A stretch of 64,000 nucleotides of DNA from Actinophytocola xanthii (GTDB taxonomy: Bacteria > Actinomycetota > Actinomycetes > Mycobacteriales > Pseudonocardiaceae), in assembly GCF_001921205.1 (NCBI RefSeq), contig NZ_MSIE01000019.1, positions 61,774 through 125,773 on the forward strand, given 5' to 3'. Below the pieces are notes generated by a model that made no database searches, had not been told where the DNA came from, and saw only the letters and a list, made by a program, of their open reading frames with translations. The position numbers were made by a program, and so were the translations under genes. Positions 51,151 through 60,575 of the stretch are shown piece after piece (position 1 is the first letter of the stretch; each line of letters opens with the position of its first letter).

Positions 51151-51422
51151 CCAGTACGGAGATCCGGTCCATCGTGTTCGAGGAGATCGAGGGCCTGCTG
51201 CTCGAGGAGGGCGAGGAGCCCGTGTCGCTGAGCGGGCGGGAGTCCATGTCGGAGCTGGCGCTCAACTCGCTCTCGCTCGCCCGGCTGGTCATCCAGCTCG
51301 AGGCGGCGGTCGGGGTGGACCCGTTCACCGACGGGAGCGGGGCGATCTCGGACCTGCGCTCGGTGGGCGACCTGGTCGCCGCGTACGAGAACGCCGCGAT
51401 GCCGGAAGGGGACCGACCGTGA
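51144..51422 (+). CDS. Acyl carrier protein
   Basis: 92 aa, overlapping the reductase stop by seven bases, with GGAGG upstream. The phosphopantetheine site is Ser42 in [13 protein letters not shown], where the common DSL triad is NSL. Helices 1 and 3 are acidic as expected. The start at ATG 51144 gives [20 protein letters not shown]. It carries the acyl chain between activation, reduction and the AvrD protein. Confidence 0.87.
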   Translation: MLTSTEIRSIVFEEIEGLLLEEGEEPVSLSGRESMSELALNSLSLARLVIQLEAAVGVDPFTDGSGAISDLRSVGDLVAAYENAAMPEGDRP

Positions 51423-52411
51423 CCGAGCTGAGGTGCGAGTCGATCGACGACTACCTCGGGCCCGCCGAGGGCCGGTTCTTCGGCTCCGGGTACCGGCGGG
51501 CCAGGCACGAGGTCGGCGAGGTCGTGGTGGGAGCCGACTCCGGCACGCGTTCCACTGTGGACGTCCACTACCCCGCGAACTGGTCGCGCAAGGGCGACGA
51601 GGCCGACCTGCGGCCACACCTGAGCACCGTGGACATGCTGGTGCTGGGCGTGCAGCTGAGCGAGGCCCACCTGGCTCACGGCCTGGGGCTCAGCCCCGCG
51701 CAGCGCGCCCGGAGCTGGGTGCGCACGGTGACGCTGCGGGCGGGCACCACCCCGCAGGAGGACCTCACCGGATTGGGCGGCACCGCGATGCCGCGCGGGA
51801 CGCGGGCGGTGTCCGACACCGAGTCCGTCACCACCTACGACTGCGCCGTCGGCGCGATGCGGGCCCGCTGCGAGCTCCAGCACCCGGCCGGGACCGGTGC
51901 CCACCGCGGTTCGCGGTTCGACTCGCTCGACGACGCGCTCGGCCCGGCCGACACCCGCTACTACGGCGCCGGCCTGGCCACCCGAACCCACCGCATCACC
52001 GACGTCCAGGTCGACCTCGCCCGCCTGCGCGCACGAGCCGACCTGCGGCTCGACCCGGTCGTGGTCAACGGGGGCGTCGACGGGGCGTACCAGCCCGGCG
52101 TGTCGCTCGTGGACGCGTTCGTGGCCGACCTCCAGCTGGCCCAGGTGATGATGTACGAGCTGGACAGCGTCCGCCGGCAGGACAGCAACACCCTGTGGAT
52201 GCTGCGAACCACCCTGGAGGCCACCGACCCCCACCGTCCCTGCGCGGGCCCGGTCGAGTGCCGCGCGGCGATCACCGGCAAGCGCCTGCTGCCGCTGCGC
52301 GGGGGGACGTGGCGCACCGTCGACATCGAGGGCGAGTGCGGCGGGGTGTCGCTGCGTGCCGCGTTCGCCCATGAGCTGCCCGCCCACCTGCGTGCCGAGG
52401 AGGCATCCTGA
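51419..52411 (+). CDS. avrD: AvrD-family protein (syringolide-type signal biosynthesis)
   Basis: 330 aa, ATGA-like overlap with the ACP gene. The N-terminal half (SIDDYLGPAEGRFFGSGYRR, HYPANWSRKG, LRPHLSTVDMLVLGVQLSEA) and the C-terminal half (SLDDALGPADTRYYGAGL, YQPGVSLVDAFVADLQLAQ) are two related domains, as in Pseudomonas syringae AvrD. AvrD makes syringolides, C-glycosyl-like lactones from a beta-ketoacyl chain and a pentulose. Here its neighbours supply exactly an activated acyl-ACP and a ketoreductase. A hotdog-like fold is suggested for the family, but I cannot verify it here. Confidence 0.88.
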   Translation: MTELRCESIDDYLGPAEGRFFGSGYRRARHEVGEVVVGADSGTRSTVDVHYPANWSRKGDEADLRPHLSTVDMLVLGVQLSEAHLAHGLGLSPAQRARSWVRTVTLRAGTTPQEDLTGLGGTAMPRGTRAVSDTESVTTYDCAVGAMRARCELQHPAGTGAHRGSRFDSLDDALGPADTRYYGAGLATRTHRITDVQVDLARLRARADLRLDPVVVNGGVDGAYQPGVSLVDAFVADLQLAQVMMYELDSVRRQDSNTLWMLRTTLEATDPHRPCAGPVECRAAITGKRLLPLRGGTWRTVDIEGECGGVSLRAAFAHELPAHLRAEEAS

Positions 52412-53112
52412 TGAAGCTCGCGATCTCCGGAACGTACTCGTCCGGCAAGACCCGAACCGTCATGGCGCTCTCGCACCTGACCGGCATTCCCCGCACCCTG
52501 GCCAAGGCGATCCGCGAGATCATGCCGGAGGCCGTGCCCGGCAAGAAGCTGGCGGAGGTGACACCCGCAGAGTTCCTGCAGCTCATGATGCGCCGTCACG
52601 TGGGCCGCGCGGTGGCCGAGAGCCAGCTGGGCGACCACTTCCTCTCCGACGGATCGTCGCTGCAGGAGTGGCTCTACGGCGCCGCCCGCGTCCTGCACGG
52701 CATGGACCCGAACTCGACCACGGCCGCCGCCGCTCCCCCCGACGAGGAGATGCTGTTCTTCGAGAAGGTGGTCGCCCATTTCGGCTTCGCCTTCAAACAA
52801 CACGTGGCCCAGACCTACGACGCCTTCGTCCACCTGCGACACGAACTCCCCATCGCCGACGACGGCCACCGCCCGATGAACCACCACTTCCGCACCACGA
52901 TCGACGAGATGCTGCTGAGCACCCTGGAGGAGTTGCGGATCCCGGTACACGTGGTGAGCGGCTCCTTCCCCGACCGGCTGAGGAGGATCGTCGGCCTGTT
53001 CGACCTGCCCACCGTGATGACCATCGACGAGGCGGTCGCCCTCGCCAGCGCCGACTACGCCCAACTCGACCTCCGCCTGGAGACCGAACGGGCCCGGGCG
53101 GTCAGCCGCTGA
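52411..53112 (+). CDS. NadR-like P-loop kinase/ATPase of the AvrD operon
   Basis: 233 aa, one-base overlap with avrD (TGATG). Walker A is GTYSSGKTRTVM at residues 7-18; a Walker B-like DAFVHLR lies near residue 135. The size and form fit the AAA_28/NadR nucleoside-kinase-like family. It could phosphorylate a sugar precursor (a pentulose, for example) or sense nucleotides. The substrate is inference. Last gene of the operon. Confidence 0.75.
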   Translation: MKLAISGTYSSGKTRTVMALSHLTGIPRTLAKAIREIMPEAVPGKKLAEVTPAEFLQLMMRRHVGRAVAESQLGDHFLSDGSSLQEWLYGAARVLHGMDPNSTTAAAAPPDEEMLFFEKVVAHFGFAFKQHVAQTYDAFVHLRHELPIADDGHRPMNHHFRTTIDEMLLSTLEELRIPVHVVSGSFPDRLRRIVGLFDLPTVMTIDEAVALASADYAQLDLRLETERARAVSR

Positions 53113-53182
53113 GCACCAGTGTGGGAAGTACCCATGCTCACGTAACGTAGAACGACCTCCTCTCCTCACCTTCGGAGGACCG

Positions 53183-54370
53183 ATGACGCGAGCATGGGTG
53201 CTTCGATCTCTGCGCGATGACCGTTATGAGGATCTGGCACTCAAGCGGGGATTGGTCGCGATCGGGTGGGCCGATGTGGGGAACTTGACGGGATCGCCCG
53301 ACCTGGCTCAGATTCTGGACGCCGTTCGAGCGAAGTACCAGTTCGTTGAACGCGAATCGGTTGCGAGCTACGCCCGCCAACTGTTCGACTTCCGGTCGAC
53401 CATGACTCCGGGTGACCTGGTCCTGCTGCTGCGCCGATCGAGCCCGGATGTCGCCGCCGGCCACGTCAATGGCGACTACCAGTACTCTCGCCAGCTACCC
53501 GGGGGGTATCGACACATCAGGCCGGTGCGATGGGCAGTCCACGACATTCCACGTTCGCTGATCGAGCTGGAGCTCCGGTCGGTGCCATCGTTGTTGATGG
53601 TGCATCAGCTGGATGCGGACGTGGACCTGACCCGAATCGACGAGCTGGTCACGAAGAACATCCGTCTACCGGCGACGAACGCGGCCACGGTACCGGAGGA
53701 CGCGGGAGAGCTGACTCCGATCGCACACCTTCGCGCGAACCTCAGCTACGCCCGGAGCCTGGCAACGGCGGGCAACACCCTGGGCACGCTCAAGCCGCAG
53801 TCCTTCGATGTTAACGACGTGTTCCGGGCGGCATGGGTACAGGCCGTCGCCGGGCTGGACCACTGGGTGCGCCAGGAGCTCCGCGCACGGCTGCGCGCTC
53901 TGGCGGAACAGGTAGGCGGCCGCAAACCCAGGCGGTTCGCCGAGCTGGAGATCTCCCTCGACCAGGTGCAACGAGTACTACGCGACGAGATGTCGTTCGC
54001 CGACGCGGTGGACGAGTACGTCACGAAAGCTCGTGGGCATCTCGCCTACCAACAGCCTGACAGGATCCGGGACGCGTTCAGTCTGGTCACCGATACCGCC
54101 AACTTCTGGAACAGGGTGGCGACGGTGCTCCGGGAGCGAACCGACGAGGACAAGCCCGCGGATGGGAAAGAGGTTCAGGCGCGCCTGGCCGACATCGTCC
54201 ACCGGCGCAACAAGATCGCCCACGAGTACGACGAGGTGCCGAACGAGCCCGGCCGGAAACGGGACATCGACGGCGCGGCGGTCATGCGGGTCATCGACTG
54301 GATCGACCAGCTTTGCGGCGCGATCCTGGTGGTGGTCGACCAAGACAGGACCGGTCGCGACTTACCATGA
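53183..54370 (+). CDS. PUA/EVE-like and HEPN-domain protein, candidate defence or nuclease
   Basis: 395 aa, lower GC than its neighbours. Residues 1-130 (WVLRSLRDDRYEDLALKRGL, AIGWADVGNL, GDLVLLLRRS) resemble the N-terminal PUA/EVE-like domain of Mrr- and McrBC-type restriction proteins, which read modified bases. Residues about 250-395 are helical and end with the HEPN catalytic motif Rx4H in RRNKIAHEY (Arg342, His347), a ribonuclease signature seen in defence and toxin systems. It converges on the ParA operon; the two gene ends overlap by nine bases. Confidence 0.7.
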   Translation: MTRAWVLRSLRDDRYEDLALKRGLVAIGWADVGNLTGSPDLAQILDAVRAKYQFVERESVASYARQLFDFRSTMTPGDLVLLLRRSSPDVAAGHVNGDYQYSRQLPGGYRHIRPVRWAVHDIPRSLIELELRSVPSLLMVHQLDADVDLTRIDELVTKNIRLPATNAATVPEDAGELTPIAHLRANLSYARSLATAGNTLGTLKPQSFDVNDVFRAAWVQAVAGLDHWVRQELRARLRALAEQVGGRKPRRFAELEISLDQVQRVLRDEMSFADAVDEYVTKARGHLAYQQPDRIRDAFSLVTDTANFWNRVATVLRERTDEDKPADGKEVQARLADIVHRRNKIAHEYDEVPNEPGRKRDIDGAAVMRVIDWIDQLCGAILVVVDQDRTGRDLP

Positions 54371-54739
54371 CGAATCACGGATCGCGTTGTGGTCCACTCG
54401 CACGCCCACCGTGCCCTCCACGATGTTCCGCGTCACGTCGGCGACGCGGTCCTTGCTGCGAACCACGACACCCAACTGCCTGGCCAATGCCACCAGATCG
54501 TCCTTCTTGAGTTTCAGGCCCGTCACGTACCGCTCCGCCTCCTGTCGATCCTCGATCGCGGCCAGGCGGTCTCGCACGGCGTCGAGGCTCGCCGCGGGAA
54601 CCTGCACCTTCGCCCCCGGTGGCAGGAACGCTAACTTCGCCCTGCCGTCCACGAGCTGGTCCAGCTGGTCCCTCGTCAGCCCCCGGAACGTGTCATGCAG
54701 AATCTTGAGGGCGGTGCGGGAGAAGTCATAGTTGTCCAT
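54362..54739 (-). CDS. Small SAP/Rho-N-like partner protein of the ParA-type ATPase
   Basis: 125 aa, five bases after the ParA stop. The N-terminal half is helical (TALKILHDTFRGLTRDQLDQLV). Residues 75-120 (LKLKKDDLVALARQLGVVV, KDRVADVTRNIVEGTVG) resemble SAP/Rho-N helix-extended-loop-helix DNA-binding modules. This would suit a centromere-like or DNA-tethering partner of the ATPase. It could also be an antitoxin for the HEPN protein, but no such link is shown. Confidence 0.6.
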   Translation of the reverse strand: MDNYDFSRTALKILHDTFRGLTRDQLDQLVDGRAKLAFLPPGAKVQVPAASLDAVRDRLAAIEDRQEAERYVTGLKLKKDDLVALARQLGVVVRSKDRVADVTRNIVEGTVGVRVDHNAIRDSSW

Positions 54740-54744
54740 GCGAC

Positions 54745-55674
54745 CTACTTCTTTCTCATGTGCGCGCTGCGAAGAACCTCGTCGGCCAACTGGTGGAACT
54801 CTCCGGCGATCTCGTCCGGAACGTTGTGCGCGACGGCCAGCGGCACACCCGAGCTGCTGGCGTCACCGTAGCGCCCCGGGTTGTCCCGAACCGTGGTCGC
54901 GAACACCGGCACGCGGAGTTGGTCCCGTACGTAGGTCACGAACTTTTCGTGGTTCTGGGTCAACTCACCGCGGTAGAGCCGGACCATGGTGAACACAACG
55001 CCCAGCACCGACGGCCGGACCGCCCCGGCCGCACCTCCGGAATTCGCGCTGTGCTCGTTGTACTCGTCGACCAGGGTGCGCACGTTCTTGAAAAGGTACT
55101 CGGTACCGAGGGTCGAGAGGTCATCGGCGCGAGAGGGAACCAGGATGTAGTCGCTCGCGATGATCGCCGCCTTGGTGACGATGTTGACGTTCGGCGGACA
55201 GTCGATCAGCGTCAGGTCGTAGTGGGAGAACGCGTCCTCGCTGAGACCTCCCGAAACAAGGCGATGGATCTCGAGCCAGCGCTCCTCCGAGCCCGCATGG
55301 TCCCCGCCGACGAGGCGGGTCACCAACTGGAGGTCGACGTTGATCAGCCCGAGGTGGGAGGCGATAAGGTCGAGCTTGCCCTGGGTGCCTGCCAGACGGG
55401 TCCTGATCTGCGGCGGAGTGAGGACCAGGTCGGAGAGGTTGGTATCCCCCTGGCCGTTCACGAACTCGTCGAACCATCGCTTGATGGTCCGGCTCCTGGC
55501 GAGATCGTGCTGCCAGACCTGCGGCCGGAAGAACGAGAAAGTCAGGCTGGACTGCGGGTCGAGGTCCATCAGCAGCACCCGGTATCCGCGAGACGCCAGC
55601 ATGGCACCGAGGTTGGCCGTGAGGGTCGTCTTACCGACACCGCCCTTGTAGTTGATGACGGAGACGACCTTCAC
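54745..55674 (-). CDS. ParA/Soj-family ATPase
   Basis: 309 aa from GTG 55674. Deviant Walker A YKGGVGKTTLTANLG, A' region LMDLDPQSSLTFSFF and Walker B TLIDCPPNVN are intact, followed by ILVPSRADDLST. It is not next to parB or oriC genes and is paired with a small SAP-like gene, as in plasmid partition or ParA-linked accessory modules. Lower-GC flanks agree with a mobile origin. It binds and hydrolyses ATP on DNA. Confidence 0.9.
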   Translation of the reverse strand: MKVVSVINYKGGVGKTTLTANLGAMLASRGYRVLLMDLDPQSSLTFSFFRPQVWQHDLARSRTIKRWFDEFVNGQGDTNLSDLVLTPPQIRTRLAGTQGKLDLIASHLGLINVDLQLVTRLVGGDHAGSEERWLEIHRLVSGGLSEDAFSHYDLTLIDCPPNVNIVTKAAIIASDYILVPSRADDLSTLGTEYLFKNVRTLVDEYNEHSANSGGAAGAVRPSVLGVVFTMVRLYRGELTQNHEKFVTYVRDQLRVPVFATTVRDNPGRYGDASSSGVPLAVAHNVPDEIAGEFHQLADEVLRSAHMRKK

Positions 55675-55740
55675 TCCGCTCTCCCCCAGACATACTCAGA
55701 GAGCAAGATCCGATTACAGATCGTAGCGATTCAAGCCTGA

Positions 55741-56280
<540 letters not shown>

Positions 56281-56355
56281 CACTCGGTAACGTGGTCCGG
56301 GTCACAGCGATCGGGAAGGCGATGAGTTCGCGGGGCCGGAGTGGTCTGTATCGGC

Positions 56356-57453
56356 ATGAGTGCGGTGGAGGTCCAGGAGCGCGTGCAGGTCGCCATCGAC
56401 CGGATGGTGCGCGACGGCGCCGAGGTCGGGATCCAGGTGGCCGTGGTGCACGACGGTGACCTGGTCGTCGACGCGGTGAGTGGCGTTCGGCAGGCCGGGC
56501 AGGACGTTCCCGTCACCTCCGAGACGTTGTTCTACGCGGCCTCCACCGCCAAGGGGGTGGCCGCCGCCGTGGCGCACGTGCTGGTCGACCGGGGCGAGCT
56601 CGACTACGACCTGCCGGTCCGCGACGTCTGGCCCGAGTTCGGCGCGCACGGCAAACAGGACGTGACCGTTCGCCACCTGCTGCTGCACACCGCCGGTGTC
56701 CCCGCCCCGCCGTACGACACGACGGTCGAGGACCTGTGCGACTGGGAGCACATGTGCCACGTGCTGGCGGAGACCGAACCGTGGTGGCGGCCCGGCACCC
56801 GGTTCGGCTACCACGCGCAGACCTTCGGCTTCCTCCTCGGCGAGATCGTGCGCCGGGCCACCGGCCACTCGCTGTCCTGGTGGCTGCGCGCGGCGGTCAC
56901 CGGCCCCCTCGGCGTCGAGGACGAGGTGCACTTCGGCGTCCCCGAAGCCCTGCTGGACCGCGTCGCGCGCCAACACGGCTCGACGCCGCCGCCCCCCTCG
57001 CCCGGCTCACCGGCCGACCGGGCGATCCCTCCCGCGATCCGGCCGGGCGCCGACCTCGCCAACCGCCGCGACCTGCTCACCGCCGACATCATCTCGGCCG
57101 GAACCATGACCGCCCGCGGCGTGGCCCGCCTCTACGCCGCCCTGCTCGGCCACGTGGCCGGCGTCCACCTCGTCTCGCCGTCGCGGCTGCGGAGCATGGC
57201 CGCCCTCACCTACGAGGGGCCGGACGAGGTGATGGGTGTCCCCACCAGCTGGGCGTTCGGGTTCAGCCCCTACCGCCCGGACGGGGTCCCGGCACGGCCG
57301 GGGTCGACCTTCGGCATGGTGGGCTCCAACGGTTCGGCCGCCTACGCCGACATCGACTCCGGTGTCGCCGTGGCGGTGATGCGCAACAACTTCACCCTCG
57401 ACCTGACGGCGACCACCGAGGTCGACCGTATCCAGGCCAACCACCGGGAGTGA
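56356..57453 (+). CDS. Serine hydrolase (beta-lactamase/esterase EstB-like)
   Basis: 365 aa from ATG 56356. The SxxK motif is STAK in ASTAKGVAAAV, the YxN element appears as YHA in FGYHAQTFGFLL, and HLLLHTAGVPAP is typical of this class C-like family. No signal peptide is evident, so it is a cytoplasmic esterase or peptidase relative rather than a secreted beta-lactamase. The C-terminal MVGSNGSAAYADIDSGVAVAV fits the third (KTG-like) element. Four bases lie between it and the next gene. Confidence 0.87.
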   Translation: MSAVEVQERVQVAIDRMVRDGAEVGIQVAVVHDGDLVVDAVSGVRQAGQDVPVTSETLFYAASTAKGVAAAVAHVLVDRGELDYDLPVRDVWPEFGAHGKQDVTVRHLLLHTAGVPAPPYDTTVEDLCDWEHMCHVLAETEPWWRPGTRFGYHAQTFGFLLGEIVRRATGHSLSWWLRAAVTGPLGVEDEVHFGVPEALLDRVARQHGSTPPPPSPGSPADRAIPPAIRPGADLANRRDLLTADIISAGTMTARGVARLYAALLGHVAGVHLVSPSRLRSMAALTYEGPDEVMGVPTSWAFGFSPYRPDGVPARPGSTFGMVGSNGSAAYADIDSGVAVAVMRNNFTLDLTATTEVDRIQANHRE

Positions 57454-57455
57454 CC

Positions 57456-57962
57456 ATGGATGACCCAGTGACCAGGCTCGACCAGCGCTTCAGCGAGGCC
57501 GACACCCAGGCCACCAGCTGGGCGCAGACCCGGCAGGTGCTCGAAGCCGCCCAGCTGAGCTGGATCTCGACCGTCCGCGCCGACGGACGTCCGCACGTCA
57601 CGCCGCTGGTCGCGGTGTGGCTCGACGGAACGCTGTACTTCACCACCGGACCGACCGAGCAGAAGGCGGTCAACCTCACCACGAACCCCAACGTCGTGCT
57701 GACGACCGGCCGCGACACCTGGGACCACGGGCTCGACGTGATGGTCGAGGGCCAGGCGCGCCGCGTCACCGACCGGCCGACCCTCGACCGGCTCGCCGCC
57801 GCCTGGCGGACCAAATGGGACGGTCGCTGGCAGTACGAGACAACAGACGAGGGCTTCCACCACGACGGCGGCGCCTCGTGGGTCTTCGCGGTCGAGCCGG
57901 CGAAGGTCCTCGCCTTCGGCAAGGGCACCTTCACCCACACCTGCCACCATCCGCAGGACTAG
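57456..57962 (+). CDS. Pyridoxamine 5'-phosphate oxidase-fold flavin-binding protein
   Basis: 168 aa. The split-barrel flavin-binding fold is shown by LSWISTVRADGRPHVTPL and AVWLDGTLYFTTGPTEQKA, with NVVLTTGRDTW. Members bind FMN, F420 or haem; which one is not clear. It follows the serine hydrolase immediately and may be co-transcribed. Common actinobacterial family of general stress or F420-dependent redox proteins. Confidence 0.85.
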   Translation: MDDPVTRLDQRFSEADTQATSWAQTRQVLEAAQLSWISTVRADGRPHVTPLVAVWLDGTLYFTTGPTEQKAVNLTTNPNVVLTTGRDTWDHGLDVMVEGQARRVTDRPTLDRLAAAWRTKWDGRWQYETTDEGFHHDGGASWVFAVEPAKVLAFGKGTFTHTCHHPQD

Positions 57963-58007
57963 ACCTCGGTCGACCGTCCGAAGCGGACCACGCCGGGACG
58001 GGGCATC

Positions 58008-59399
58008 ATGGACGCCATGGGTCGGAGCACGCGGTCGGGCGCCGCGCTGGGCAGGTGGGTCGAGCCGGAGGAGGTGTACGCGCGCGGCCGCGCGCTGCGT
58101 GCGGAGGTGGGCTTCACCGACCACCGGGCGATGTCGCTGGCGCCGGACCGCCCGTCAGTGGCGGAGTTCATGCGCGCGAGCAACGCCGGCCGCCTCGAGG
58201 AGCTGATCCCGCTGCGGGTGGGGCGCATGCTGGCCTCCCCCTTCTCGTTCTTCCGGGGGGCGGCCGGCCTGATGGCCGGCGACCTCGCCGCCGGCGTCCA
58301 CACCGGTGTCACCGTCCAGCTCTGCGGCGACGCGCACGCGGCGAACTTCGGTCTGTACGGCACCCCCGAAGGCCAGATCGTCATGGACATCAACGACTTC
58401 GACGAGACGGTGCCCGGCCCGTGGGAGTGGGACCTCAAGCGCCTGACGGCGTCGCTGGTGCTCGCCGGCCGCACGGGCGGGGTGTCGGACAAGGGCTGTC
58501 GGGACGCCGCCGAGGACACCGTGCGCGCCTACCGGGAGGCGCTGCGACGCCTGGCCGCGATGCCGTTCATGGAGTCCTGGACCGCGCTGGGGGACGAGTC
58601 GGTGCTGTCGAAGGTGAAGGCCGACGATCTCGTCAAGGACTTCGCCAAGGCGGCGGAGAAATCCCGCAGGAACACCAGCGCCCGGTTCGCCGCCAGGTGG
58701 ACCGCGTACGACGGTGATCGCTGGCGGTTCATCACCGATCCGCCCACGCTCACCGCGGTGTCGGACGAGACCGCGCAGGCGGTGTTCGCCGCCATGCCCT
58801 CCTATGTAGACACCCTGCGCGAGTCGCGGCGCAACCTCGTACTGCGCTACAGCCTGTCGGACGTGGCCGCCCGGGTGGTCGGCACCGGCAGCGTGGGCCT
58901 GCGCAACTATCTGGTCCTGTTGCACGGCAACGGTGACGAGGCGCTGGTGCTGCAGGTCAAGGAGGCCCGCCGGTCGGCACTGGCGCCGTTCCTCGACCTG
59001 GCCCCGGTGCGGCACGAGGGCGAGCGGATCGTGCACGGCGCCCGGCTCGTCCAGGCCGAGACGGACATCCTGCTCGGCTGGACCACCGTCGAGGGCCGGC
59101 CCTACATCGTGCGCCAGTTCCGCAACCGCAAGGGTGACATCGACACCACCGCACTCAAACGCGACGACCTGGACGACTACGGCCGGCTCGCCGGCGCCCT
59201 GCTGGCCCGGGCCCACACCCGCTCGGTGGATCCGCGGCTGCTCGCGGGGTACCTCGACGACAAGGACGGTGACGAGCTGGACGAGGCGTTCACGAGGTAC
59301 GCCTTCGACTACGCCGACCGGACCGAGGCCGACCACGCCGAACTGCAGGCCCTCGTGACCAAGGGCACCCTCCCCGCCCTGGTCGAGAACGACCGCTGA
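58008..59399 (+). CDS. DUF2252-family protein
   Basis: 463 aa from ATG 58008 (a second ATG at 58017 is possible). Conserved blocks RVGRMLASPFSFFRGAAGLM, LCGDAHAANFG, DINDFDETVPGPWEWDLKRL and VRQFRNRKGD mark the DUF2252 family, which has a protein-kinase-like fold with the GD-x-H-xx-N signature. Enzymatic activity is not established. No partner genes are obvious. Confidence 0.87.
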   Translation: MDAMGRSTRSGAALGRWVEPEEVYARGRALRAEVGFTDHRAMSLAPDRPSVAEFMRASNAGRLEELIPLRVGRMLASPFSFFRGAAGLMAGDLAAGVHTGVTVQLCGDAHAANFGLYGTPEGQIVMDINDFDETVPGPWEWDLKRLTASLVLAGRTGGVSDKGCRDAAEDTVRAYREALRRLAAMPFMESWTALGDESVLSKVKADDLVKDFAKAAEKSRRNTSARFAARWTAYDGDRWRFITDPPTLTAVSDETAQAVFAAMPSYVDTLRESRRNLVLRYSLSDVAARVVGTGSVGLRNYLVLLHGNGDEALVLQVKEARRSALAPFLDLAPVRHEGERIVHGARLVQAETDILLGWTTVEGRPYIVRQFRNRKGDIDTTALKRDDLDDYGRLAGALLARAHTRSVDPRLLAGYLDDKDGDELDEAFTRYAFDYADRTEADHAELQALVTKGTLPALVENDR

Positions 59400-59461
59400 C
59401 CGGTCTCGCACCGAGCCCGCCGCTTCACGAAGCCCATCGACTGGGACTGCGCGGACGCTCC

Positions 59462-60049
59462 CTAGCGGCGGTTCGCGGGGCCCGGGCCGAACAGGTTCGC
59501 GACGTCGCGGGCGCGGCTGGTGCGGAGGCGGATCTCGATGCGGCCGGACCGCGACGGGTGGAAGGCACCGGCGTCGACGACGATGCGGAGGAGGTCGGCC
59601 TCGGCGGTGACCTCGATCGCGGCCCGCAGGGGATGGTCGAAGGGAACGTCGACCTGCTTGGTGTCACCCGCCCAGACCAGCAGGCGGCGGCCGGTGACCG
59701 CGACCGTGCCGAGGACGGGCACGGTGCGGCGCCGGTGGTGGACGCCGGGGGCGCGGTAGCTCCGGTAGGTGACCTCGCCCGGCAGCCGCTCGGCGAGGAC
59801 CAACGTGCCTTCCGCGGCGAGCGCCGCGCGCAGCGGCTCGGGCAGCGCGGCGGTCTCGAGGAAGGGCGGGTGCGGCGGGGGCAGGTCGGCGAACAGCGAC
59901 CGGACCTGCTCCCGCGTCGCGGCGGCGGTCGCGCGGGCGGTGCGCTCCTCGTACTCCACGGTGGTGAGGCGGCCCGCCGAGAAGTGGCTGCCCAGCGCCG
60001 CCACCGTGGCCTCGCGTTCCTCGAAGCCGATCCGCAGGTCGTCAGCCAC
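59462..60049 (-). CDS. DUF1707-domain protein
   Basis: 195 aa, GTG start overlapping the mug stop by eight bases. The N-terminal 60 residues (DLRIGFEEREATVAALGSHF, SAGRLTTVEYEERTARATAAA) are the DUF1707 domain common in actinobacterial cell-envelope and regulatory proteins. The C-terminal 120 residues are a beta-rich region (RTVPVLGTVAVTGRRLLVWAG). No membrane segment is visible. Function unknown. Confidence 0.8.
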   Translation of the reverse strand: MADDLRIGFEEREATVAALGSHFSAGRLTTVEYEERTARATAAATREQVRSLFADLPPPHPPFLETAALPEPLRAALAAEGTLVLAERLPGEVTYRSYRAPGVHHRRRTVPVLGTVAVTGRRLLVWAGDTKQVDVPFDHPLRAAIEVTAEADLLRIVVDAGAFHPSRSGRIEIRLRTSRARDVANLFGPGPANRR

Positions 60050-60575
60050 GGCACGCCTCGGCGCGCAGTTCGGCGAAGGCCGCGGCGAGGGCCGGGCCCT
60101 GGTAGTGGGCGTTGAGGCCGCTGGGGTTGGGCAGCACCCACAGCCGCGCGCCGGCCAGGCGCTCCGGCTGGGCGCCGATCGCGGCCTTGGGGCGGGCGAA
60201 GGCGGTGCGGTACGCCGTGATGCCGACGACCGCGACGAAGCGGGGCCCGTGGGTCGCCACGAGCTCGGTGAGGATGCGGCCGCCTTCCTCCAGCTCGTCG
60301 CGGGTCAGCTCGTCGGCGCGGGCGGTGGCGCGGGCGACGAGGTTGGTCACGCCCAGGCCCAGCTCGAGCAGGCTCTCCTGCTCGGAGGGGTGGAACTGGC
60401 GCGGGGTGAAGCCCGAACGGTGCAGGGCCGGCCAGAACCGGTTGCCGGGCCGGGCGAAGTGGTGACCGGTCGCCGCCGAGTACAGGCCGGGGTTGATGCC
60501 GCAGAACAGCACGTCGAGGCCCGGCGCGACCACGTCCGGGATGGTGCGCGTGCGGGCCCAGGAGAGATCGCTCAC
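60042..60575 (-). CDS. mug: G/U mismatch-specific DNA glycosylase
   Basis: 177 aa from GTG 60575, overlapping the membrane-protein stop (GTGA). Active-site region GINPGLYSAATGHHFARPGN carries the catalytic Asn of the MUG family and the C-terminal LPNPSGLNAHY is the minor-groove/intercalation loop. It removes uracil or ethenocytosine opposite G. It is joined in an operon with YjdF-like and DUF1707 genes. Confidence 0.92.
   Translation of the reverse strand: MSDLSWARTRTIPDVVAPGLDVLFCGINPGLYSAATGHHFARPGNRFWPALHRSGFTPRQFHPSEQESLLELGLGVTNLVARATARADELTRDELEEGGRILTELVATHGPRFVAVVGITAYRTAFARPKAAIGAQPERLAGARLWVLPNPSGLNAHYQGPALAAAFAELRAEACRG

Noticed and set aside
53110..53140. Hairpin TGAGCA / TGCTCA after the AvrD operon as a terminator
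   Set aside because: Only 6-base arms with a 6-base one-sided bulge and no T-run; too weak to annotate.
54362..54739. Antitoxin for the HEPN protein
   Set aside because: It is in an operon with the ParA-type gene on the other strand, and its SAP-like helices suggest DNA binding; toxin-antitoxin pairing is not shown.
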